Shown in pieces: positions 57,512 through 64,000 of a stretch of 64,000 nucleotides of DNA. The notes below the pieces were generated by a model. That model was not told where the DNA came from and made no database searches. It saw only the letters and a list, made by a program, of their open reading frames with translations. The translations under genes were made by a program, and so were the position numbers. Source of the stretch: Natrarchaeobius chitinivorans (GTDB lineage: Archaea; Halobacteriota; Halobacteria; Halobacteriales; Natrialbaceae); contig NZ_REGA01000001.1 in the NCBI RefSeq assembly GCF_003841505.1, positions 1 to 64,000 on the forward strand, in the 5' to 3' direction. Numbering within the stretch: the first letter of the stretch is position 1; every line of letters begins with the position of its first letter.

Positions 57512-59887
57512 ATGAGTGAATCCGAAGAAGAACTCGCCAAGGACCTCGGGTTGATCTCCGCGCTCGCGATCGGGATCGGGACGATGATCGGTGCGGGCAT
57601 TTTCGTTCTCCCGGGCATCGCCGCCCAGGAAGCCGGCCCTGCAGTCGTCCTCTCGTTTATCATCGGCGGCATGATCGCCATGGTGAACGCGCTCTCGGTG
57701 AGCGAACTCGGGACGGCGATGCCGAAAGCCGGCGGAGCGTACTACTACATCAATCGCGCGCTCGGGCCGCTTTTCGGGTCGATTTCGGGGATGGGCGACT
57801 GGATCGGCCTCGCGTTCGCGAGCGCGTTCTACTGTATCGGTTTCGGCGGCTACCTCGCCGACATGCTCGACGGGACGACGATCTCGATTCCCGTTCTCGG
57901 TTCGGTCGCGTTGCTTCCGGAAATCGACCTGGGGACGGTCGCGCTCGGAAGCCTCGAGATCGCGCTCACGCTCAACGAGATCCAGATCGGGGCGATCATC
58001 GCCGGCATCGTCTTCGTCGGCGTCAACTACATGGGCGCGAAAGAGACCGGTGGCATCCAGACCGCCATCGTCACCCTCCTGCTGGGCATCCTCACGATTT
58101 TCGCCATCGTCGGCTTCTTCTCGTTCGACTGGGCGACCGTGACCGCAGACGGCAGCCTCGCACCCGAGGGAACGGCCGCGATCCTCCCCGGCGCAGCGCT
58201 CGTCTTCGTCTCCTATCTCGGCTACGCGAAGATCGCGACGATCGGCGAGGAACTCAAAAATCCCGGCCGAAATCTCCCCCTCGCCATCATCGGCAGCGTC
58301 GGCATCGTGATGGTGATCTACACGATTCTGGTCGGCCTGCTGATGGGACTGATCCCACACGCGGAGTTCTTCCTCGAGGAAGTCGAGAACGCGCCGATGT
58401 CCTACGCGGCCGAAATCGTCTTCGACTACCAGTTCGCGGTCGTCGGGTTCGAGATTCCGATTCTCGGAATCGGCGTGACGTCGATCACCCTCGGCGCGCT
58501 GTTGGCGACGGCCTCGAGCGCGAACGCCTCCATTCTCGCGTCGGCACGGATCAACTTCGCGATGGGACGGGACAAGATCGTCACCCCAAAACTCAACGAA
58601 ATTCATCCCAAATTCGCGACGCCGTACCGATCGATCGCCGTCACCGGCTTGATGATCGTCGTTTTCATCGTCGGCCTCGGAGAGACCGTCGAAATCCTGG
58701 CGAGTGCGGCGAGCGTGTTACACCTCGTCGTTTACGCGCTGATCAACGCCTCGCTGGTCGTCTTCCGGGAGACGAACCCGCCGGAGTACGATCCGGACTT
58801 CGAGGTGCCGTTTTACCCGCTTACCCCGATTCTCGGCTTTATCCTCTCGCTGGGACTGATCTACTTCATGGACGGGACGGCGGTCCTGATCAGCGCGGCG
58901 TTCGTCGTCTTCGCGGTCGCGTGGTACTTCTGGTACGCCAGAACCGAGACCGAACTCGAGGGGCTGCTCGGTACGTACATCCTGGACCGATCGGCCGAAA
59001 TGCCCGACGCCGCGGTTACCGCCGCGAGCGCAGTTCAGCCGACCAGCGACGAACACACGGTCGTCGTGCCGGTTTCGAATCCCCGGACCGAGGCCGAACT
59101 CCTCTCGCTCGCGAGCGTCCTCGCGAAGTCCAACGACGGGCGCGTCCTAGCCGTCCACATCGTCGAGGTTCCCGACCAGACGCCGCTCGAGGAGGGCTCC
59201 GAACACCTCCGGCGGATCGACGAGGAGTCTCAGACGCTCATGAACCGGGTCCGCGAGAGCACGGAGACGCTCGACGTTCCGGTCGACGTTCGAACCGTCG
59301 TCTCCCACCGCTCGTTCGAGGAAGTGTTCGACGTCGCCCGACGCGAACGAGCCGACACGGTCGTCATGGGGTGGGGTCCCGGCCGACCGTGGAGTGCAGG
59401 CCGGGCCGAAGGGCCGCTCGATGAACTCACACAGAACCTTCCGTGTGACTTCCTGGTTCTGAACGACCGGGGCATCGAGATCGACAGCGTGCTGGTGCCG
59501 ACTGCGGGCGGGCCGGACTCCGATCTCAGCGCGGAAGTCGCTCGCGATCTGCGCACACAGACCGACGCGGATATCACGCTCTTGCACGTCGTCGACGACG
59601 AAACCCAGCGATCCGACGGCGAGACGTTCCTGACCGAGTGGGCAACGGAACGCGGTCTCGAGGACGCGGAGATCCGGATCGACGCGTCGGGGAACGTCGA
59701 GGAAGCGATCGCGACCGCCGCGAGCGATCATTCGCTTCTCGTCATCGGCGCGACCGAGCGCGGCCTCCTCTCGAGGCTCCTTCGCGGCTCGCTCGCCTAC
59801 GACGTCGTCAACGACGTCGACTGTTCCGTCCTTCTCGCTGAACAGCCGACATCGCGGTCGCTACGCGAACGGCTGTTCGGACGCTGA
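57512..59887 (+). CDS. APC-family amino acid permease fused to two UspA domains
   Basis: 791 residues. The APC permease part (about 1-480) has twelve membrane segments, with IGIGTMIGAGIFVLPGIAAQ near 18-37 as helix 1. Two cytoplasmic universal-stress-protein domains follow (about 505-650 and 655-791). The second ends with the nucleotide loop VIGATERGLLSRLLRGSLAY, close to the G-x2-G-x9-G-S pattern of ATP-binding Usp. Such fusions are frequent in haloarchaea and may gate transport by ATP or stress. Substrate unknown. Confidence 0.9.
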   Translation: MSESEEELAKDLGLISALAIGIGTMIGAGIFVLPGIAAQEAGPAVVLSFIIGGMIAMVNALSVSELGTAMPKAGGAYYYINRALGPLFGSISGMGDWIGLAFASAFYCIGFGGYLADMLDGTTISIPVLGSVALLPEIDLGTVALGSLEIALTLNEIQIGAIIAGIVFVGVNYMGAKETGGIQTAIVTLLLGILTIFAIVGFFSFDWATVTADGSLAPEGTAAILPGAALVFVSYLGYAKIATIGEELKNPGRNLPLAIIGSVGIVMVIYTILVGLLMGLIPHAEFFLEEVENAPMSYAAEIVFDYQFAVVGFEIPILGIGVTSITLGALLATASSANASILASARINFAMGRDKIVTPKLNEIHPKFATPYRSIAVTGLMIVVFIVGLGETVEILASAASVLHLVVYALINASLVVFRETNPPEYDPDFEVPFYPLTPILGFILSLGLIYFMDGTAVLISAAFVVFAVAWYFWYARTETELEGLLGTYILDRSAEMPDAAVTAASAVQPTSDEHTVVVPVSNPRTEAELLSLASVLAKSNDGRVLAVHIVEVPDQTPLEEGSEHLRRIDEESQTLMNRVRESTETLDVPVDVRTVVSHRSFEEVFDVARRERADTVVMGWGPGRPWSAGRAEGPLDELTQNLPCDFLVLNDRGIEIDSVLVPTAGGPDSDLSAEVARDLRTQTDADITLLHVVDDETQRSDGETFLTEWATERGLEDAEIRIDASGNVEEAIATAASDHSLLVIGATERGLLSRLLRGSLAYDVVNDVDCSVLLAEQPTSRSLRERLFGR

Positions 59888-59962
59888 GATCGGTGTTGCG
59901 GTCGGTCGCTCTCTCCTTCGCGTTCGGGAACGCATATACGAGTCCGGTCGGTAGGTGGAGGT

Positions 59963-60892
59963 ATGAGCGACGACGCCCCGACAGCCGGGGGATGGTTCGC
60001 CGGCGTCGATCCGGACGACCTCGAGGCGGGTGCGACGGCGATTCGCGAGGAGAGACAGGCAACGCCTCGTGACTGGCCGACGCTCGCCGTCGGCTCCGGC
60101 TTCGCCGACGACGAGCGGGAGTACTACGACATCTTGAAAGAGGCGACGACGCGAGCCGCGGAGGCGGCCGTCTCCGAAGCCGAGCGAGCGGACGACCGCC
60201 AGCTCGTTCATGCCATTCGGGCGATGGACGACTGCGAACGCACCGCGAACGAGCTCGCGGAGCGACTCGCCGAGTGGGCTGGAACCGTCGACCCCGACGC
60301 CGGAACCGGCATCGAGTACGCCCGGGAACTGGCCGATGGGCACCGGGAACTCGATACCGACGATCGACGGATCGCCTCGCTGGCCGAACGAGTCGCCGAC
60401 CTCGGCGACGATGCCGACGAGTTACGAGAGTTCGTCGAACGACGGACGCCGACCGTCGCCCCGAATCTGGCTTCCCTCGCGGGGCCCGTTCTCGCGGCGC
60501 GACTGATCTCGCTCGCCGGTGGCCTCGAGAACCTGGCGAAAAAGCCAAGCGGGACGATCCAGGTCCTCGGCGCGGAGGACGCGCTGTTCGCCCACCTGCG
60601 GGGGCACGCCCCCTCGCCCAAACACGGGATAATCTACGTTCACGACGCGGTTCGAGGGACCCACCCCGACGAACGGGGGTCGGCCGCTCGCGCACTCGCG
60701 GGCAAACTCGCGATCGCCGCACGGGTCGACCACTACTCCGGCGAGCGAAAGCCCGAACTCGAGGGGGAGCTGACCGACCGGATCGAGACGATCCAGGCGC
60801 GAACTGGGGGCGATACGGCGGAGGACGACATCGATCCCGGCGACGGGAGCGACGATGCCGACACCGACGCTCGCGGAGGTACCGATGAGTGA
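59963..60892 (+). CDS. nop5: NOP5/NOP56-family C/D RNP core protein
   Basis: 309 residues. The Nop domain (about 165-260) includes PTVAPNLASLAGPVLAARLI and the GAEDALFAHLRGHAPSPKHG segment followed by IIYVHDAV, diagnostic for Nop5/Nop56. N-terminal and coiled-coil regions precede it, and an acidic tail replaces the usual Lys-rich tail, as in haloarchaea. It bridges fibrillarin and L7Ae on box C/D guide RNAs such as the tRNA-Trp intron in this window. The 3' end overlaps the fibrillarin gene by 8 nt. Confidence 0.92.
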   Translation: MSDDAPTAGGWFAGVDPDDLEAGATAIREERQATPRDWPTLAVGSGFADDEREYYDILKEATTRAAEAAVSEAERADDRQLVHAIRAMDDCERTANELAERLAEWAGTVDPDAGTGIEYARELADGHRELDTDDRRIASLAERVADLGDDADELREFVERRTPTVAPNLASLAGPVLAARLISLAGGLENLAKKPSGTIQVLGAEDALFAHLRGHAPSPKHGIIYVHDAVRGTHPDERGSAARALAGKLAIAARVDHYSGERKPELEGELTDRIETIQARTGGDTAEDDIDPGDGSDDADTDARGGTDE

Positions 60893-61523
60893 CGGTTCGC
60901 TCCCGGTCGGCGTCGAGCGCCGCGAGTTCGACGGGACCGAACGTCTGGCTACCCGCGGCGAACCGGTCTACGGCGAACCGACGGACGGGGAGTGGCGCGC
61001 CTGGAACCCCCACCGGTCGAAACTCGGCGCGATGCTCGCCCTCGAGATGGAGACGGGGCTTTCCGGCGGCGAATCCGTGCTCTATCTCGGCGCTGCCAGC
61101 GGGACGACGGTGAGTCACGTCGCCGACTTCGCGGGACCGACTTACGCCGTCGAGTTCGCCCCGCGACCGACCAGGGATCTGCTCGAGGCTGGGGCCCCCC
61201 GTCCCCGCCTCTTCCCGTTGCTCGCGGACGCCCGCAAGCCGGAGACGTACGGTCACGTCGTCGAGTCGAACGTCGACGCCATCGTTCAGGACGTCGCGAC
61301 GCGTGGACAGGCCCGGGTCGCCCTCGAGAACCGACGGTTTCTCGACGACGACGGTCGGTTGCTCCTCGCCGTCAAAGCTCGAAGCGAAGACGTCACCCGG
61401 GAGCCCGCGGGCGTCTTCGACGATGTGTGTGCAACCCTCGAGGATGGGTACGAACTGCTCGAGCAACGACGGCTCGAGCCCTATCACGAGGACCACCTGG
61501 GAATCGTCGCGCGGCCGCGGTGA
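60885..61523 (+). CDS. flpA: fibrillarin-like rRNA/tRNA 2'-O-methyltransferase
   Basis: 212 residues from ATG 60885. SAM-binding motif VLYLGAASGTTVSHVADFAG near 65-84, TYAVEFAPR near 87-95, DAIVQDVATRGQA near 128-140 and the catalytic Lys in LLLAVKAR near 160-167. Works with NOP5, L7Ae and box C/D guides. The overlap with nop5 keeps the two subunits in balance. Confidence 0.94.
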   Translation: MSDGSLPVGVERREFDGTERLATRGEPVYGEPTDGEWRAWNPHRSKLGAMLALEMETGLSGGESVLYLGAASGTTVSHVADFAGPTYAVEFAPRPTRDLLEAGAPRPRLFPLLADARKPETYGHVVESNVDAIVQDVATRGQARVALENRRFLDDDGRLLLAVKARSEDVTREPAGVFDDVCATLEDGYELLEQRRLEPYHEDHLGIVARPR

Positions 61524-61626
61524 CGGCGGTCCGCGTTGCGGGGACGCGGATCCGGAACGTGATCGGACCGGTGGATCTATTACGAGAAGCATATATGGCT
61601 CTGTTTACGATAGTTCTGTATCCGAA

Positions 61627-62874
61627 ATGAGGAGTGTACGTGACCGACGCGGATTCCTTCGCGGAGCCGCGACGGCCTGTGTCGTTGGGTTGGCGGGTTG
61701 TTTCGACGATCCGGACGACGGCGGTCCGGACGACGCCGTACTGGACGTCGAGCCGGGAGACCCCGACGAGAGCGACGACTGGCGGGCGTTCCAGTTCGAC
61801 GCACAGAACACGGGTCGTGCACCCGGTCAGGGTCCAACGGAAGACGTCGAGGCGCGCTGGACGTTTCCGACCGACGGAGCCGTCTACAGCAGTCCGGCGG
61901 TCGTCGACGACGTCGTCTACGTCGGCAGCGACGACGGATCCGTGTACGCGATCGCGGCCGACGACGGCGAGGAACGCTGGCGCGTGGGGACCGGCGACTC
62001 GGTCTCGAGCAGTCCGGCGGTCGTCGACGAAACGGTGTACGTCGGCAGCGAGGACGGCTCAGTCTACGCGCTGTCGGCCGACGACGGCGAGCACCAGTGG
62101 GAGTTCGAAACGGATGGAATGGTCTCCGGGAGCCCGACCGTCGTCGACGACGTTGTCTACGTCGGGAGCACCGACAACAACCTCTACGCGCTGTCGGTCG
62201 ACGACGGCGAGCACCAGTGGGAGTTCGAGATCGAGGATTCGGTACGCCACGGGTTCGAGACCGAGGGGTCGATACAGCGCGCACCCGCGGTCGACGACGG
62301 CACGGTCTACGTCGGCAGCGGCGACCAGTCGCTGTACGCGGTCGACGCCGATTCCGGCGAGCAACAGTGGGAGTTCGAGACCGACGACTGGATCCAGAGC
62401 AGACCGACGGTCGCGGACGGAGTCGTCTACGTCGGGAGTAACGACGACCACGTCTACTCGATCGACGCGGAGTCCGGCGAGGCCCGCTGGACGTTCCTGA
62501 CGGAGGGATCGGTAACCGCGAGTCCGGCGGTCATCGGGAACGTCGTCTACGTCGGCAGCTTCGACAACAGTATGTACGCGCTCTCGAGCGAGGTCGCAGA
62601 ACCCGACGACGGTGACGACGAACCGGGAGATCCGGAGACGTTTTACTGGTCCACGAGCGGTTTCCAGCAGATTCGATCCAGCGCGGCCGCCGTCGGCGAT
62701 ACGCTCTACGTCGGCAACGAGGACACCTACGTCTACGCACTCTCGGCGGAAGACGGGGAGACCAGGTGGCGGTTCTCGACCGACGGCGGGATCCCGAGTT
62801 CCCCAGCGGTCGTCGACGGCGTCGTCTACGTCGGCAGCAGGGACGGAAACGTCTACGCGCTCGAGGAGGCCTAA
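61627..62874 (+). CDS. PQQ-like beta-propeller Tat lipoprotein
   Basis: 415 residues. Twin-arginine signal (DRRGFLRGAATACVVG) and lipobox GLAGC (Cys25). After a linker, about eight repeats of VVDDVVYVGSDDGSVYAIAA then DDGEERWRVGT form a quinoprotein-type beta-propeller. Two adjacent repeats share EHQWEFET at high identity, pointing to recent duplication. One inserted acidic loop (EPDDGDDEPGDPETFYW) interrupts the last blades. No catalytic site is seen, so a binding or scaffold role (BamB-like) outside the membrane is likelier than an enzyme. Confidence 0.87.
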   Translation: MRSVRDRRGFLRGAATACVVGLAGCFDDPDDGGPDDAVLDVEPGDPDESDDWRAFQFDAQNTGRAPGQGPTEDVEARWTFPTDGAVYSSPAVVDDVVYVGSDDGSVYAIAADDGEERWRVGTGDSVSSSPAVVDETVYVGSEDGSVYALSADDGEHQWEFETDGMVSGSPTVVDDVVYVGSTDNNLYALSVDDGEHQWEFEIEDSVRHGFETEGSIQRAPAVDDGTVYVGSGDQSLYAVDADSGEQQWEFETDDWIQSRPTVADGVVYVGSNDDHVYSIDAESGEARWTFLTEGSVTASPAVIGNVVYVGSFDNSMYALSSEVAEPDDGDDEPGDPETFYWSTSGFQQIRSSAAAVGDTLYVGNEDTYVYALSAEDGETRWRFSTDGGIPSSPAVVDGVVYVGSRDGNVYALEEA

Positions 62875-63455
62875 CGCGGTCCGTCGTTCGGAATTATTGT
62901 CAGCCCGTTTTAAACGGTAAAAGAGCCTGCAGCGGCAGCTTCTGTCGTACGAACGGGTCCGAAGCGAACAGCCAGTATCGGGTCGGCCGCTCGCGGGGTT
63001 TCCGGGTCAGGCTGGTGGTCTCGAGTTGACCCACGGACCGTCTCGAACGCCACCCAACCATTCATTCATAGAACACCAGTAATTATATTATAATACAGAG
63101 TTATTGTTACGATGGGAACCGCTCGCCCCAGAAATGAGGACGCGGGGGCATGCGTATCGAAATGCCCCGGGTGTTACAGGCACCCGAGGCGAGTGGCTGC
63201 CCAAACGATCTCACGTTCGGTTGCCATGCTTTCGTTACCGCTACCGAGACAAAAAGGTCTCGCACGACAGGGAGGTATCGTTCCCGATCAGTTCCACATC
63301 CCGAATAGCGACTACTCCATCGGAAACCTCGAGGACCGACGCCGCAGTACTCGCCAGCTTCGGCGGCGTTCGCCGCGGTGTCGACGTCGTTGCCGATGGC
63401 GATGCTCACCCTCCCAGGACTCGAGTCGATCGATCGGCCCCTCGAGGCCGCGCCG
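62875..63455. other. gene-poor region with hairpins
   Basis: The AT-rich segment 63060-63105 (AATTATATTATAATACAGAG) looks like a strong TATA region. The GGGGGCAT / ATGCCCC hairpin at 63150-63175 resembles an IS605-type end. Open frames on both strands from 63104 to 63560 have non-coding composition; a degraded transposon is possible. The start of the next gene lies at the right end. Confidence 0.35.
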
Positions 63456-63683
63456 ATGAGTTCCGGACGCGAGGCCGCCGACGCGGGAAGCACCGACAGA
63501 CTCGAGTGCGTCTGCGATCGCTGTGGCGATCCGGTTCGGGCGGATCGAGTGATCCGCATCTCGAGTGAACCCTGCCCCGAACTCGACGGACGCTATGCGG
63601 CCGTCACGAAGCCGTTCTGTCCCGACTGCGTCGCCGGTATCGGACTCCTCGAGTTCCATACGAACCCCCGAACGGGCGCGTAG
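63456..63683 (+). CDS. small zinc-ribbon protein
   Basis: 75 residues from ATG 63456 (in-frame starts at 63402 and 63378 are possible). CVCDRCGDPVRADRVIRISS at about 17-36 and FCPDCVAGIG at about 53-62 give two Cys pairs for zinc, flanking a strand/loop region. Function unknown; similar small zinc fingers are abundant in haloarchaea. Convergent with the stress-protein gene. Confidence 0.6.
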   Translation: MSSGREAADAGSTDRLECVCDRCGDPVRADRVIRISSEPCPELDGRYAAVTKPFCPDCVAGIGLLEFHTNPRTGA

Positions 63684-63746
63684 AGAGAATCGAGACGGCG
63701 ATCGCTCGAGCGAGTCCAATCCCCAGTCGGGATGTCCGGGCGCGCT

Positions 63747-64000
63747 TCAACCGGTGATCGTAACCGGTCGGTCGGCGGAGGTGACGATTTCCTGGGAGAT
63801 ACTCCCGAGAACGACTTTCTGGACGGCCGATCGCTTCCGACCACCCATGACGATGTCGTTGACGTTCAGGTCCGTCGCGTGAGTGAGGATTTGCTCCGAG
63901 ACGTTGCCGCTGGCGGTGACGCGTTCGACGGGGACGCCCGCCTCCGCGAGTGTATCCGCGGCGGTCACTGCTGCGTCGAAGTCGGAGAATCCGCGCGTCG
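63747..64000 (-). CDS. universal stress protein (UspA), C-terminal part cut by right edge
   Basis: The frame is open to the right edge, so the N-terminus is missing. The visible ~84 residues end with MGGRKRSAVQKVVLGSISQE then IVTSADRPVTITG, the ATP-binding G-x2-G-x9-G-S region of UspA proteins, with an NVNDIVMGG strand before it. A typical UspA is about 140-150 residues, so roughly half lies in the window. Confidence 0.85.
   Translation of the reverse strand, partial: TRGFSDFDAAVTAADTLAEAGVPVERVTASGNVSEQILTHATDLNVNDIVMGGRKRSAVQKVVLGSISQEIVTSADRPVTITG

Noticed and set aside
63104-63568. A 154-codon plus-strand frame and a 150-codon minus-strand frame
   Set aside because: Both have Arg/Ser-rich composition without acidic bias or motifs, and they overlap each other; only the Cys-pair protein at 63456 is kept.

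Overview
The window is haloarchaeal chromosomal DNA. The proteins are very acidic, the DNA is GC-rich with constant CTCGAG codon pairs, promoters are archaeal TATA boxes with many near-leaderless starts, tRNA-Trp carries a box C/D intron, and haloarchaeal hallmark genes are present (DacZ, Orc1/Cdc6, NOP5-fibrillarin, PhaRPEC, PilA-type pilins, ADP-forming acetyl-CoA synthetase). A Natrialba/Haloterrigena-like genus is an inference; no marker that fixes the genus lies in the window.

Layout. 1-15.4 kb is an accessory island. It holds the 3' end of an IS110 transposase, a solitary viral terminase pair, an Orc1/Cdc6 gene, and then a same-strand run of toxin-antitoxin-like modules (DUF433-DUF5615, Fic, VapBC, DUF7342-TumE, second DUF433-DUF5615). 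The modules are separated by four diverged copies (A-D) of a ~330-520 bp repeat that carries a small ORF and a GNRA-type hairpin, plus a fifth remnant (E). Both DUF5615 toxin genes are broken: one by an IS200/IS605-type TnpB element plus an 86-bp palindrome, one by truncation. A SWIM zinc-finger protein closes the island.

15.6-48.3 kb is mostly core. It contains the c-di-AMP cyclase DacZ with an MscS channel, nucleoside salvage (Udp, Cdd), a phosphohexomutase, a complete polyhydroxyalkanoate locus (MaoC, PhaR, PhaP, PhaE, PhaC, PhaB), MoaC, NAD(P)HX repair, uracil-DNA glycosylase, DNA ligase, a GCS2-family ligase, and a zinc-uptake locus (ZnuABC plus a His-rich lipoprotein). The zinc locus shares an unusual HGDHWHG domain. 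An ADP-forming acyl-CoA synthetase with a phosphotransacetylase-like partner follows.

48.3-53 kb is a type IV pilin cluster: three genes with a conserved promoter/leader and a fourth whose C-terminus is rewritten by a palindromic repeat. 53-56 kb contains intron-bearing tRNA-Trp and tRNA-Leu(CAA), both flanked by partial tRNA duplications. 55.4-64 kb has an inositol-phosphatase-family enzyme, DUF63, an APC-USP fusion transporter, the NOP5-fibrillarin pair, a beta-propeller lipoprotein, and a universal stress protein cut by the right edge.

Three families of small dispersed elements run through the window and are not explained by the genes: an 86-bp palindrome (4 copies), a ~100-nt structured element with compensating arms (3 copies), and the TA-separating repeat (4 copies plus a remnant). 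CTCGAG-centred tandem repeats also lie at the 3' ends of several genes.
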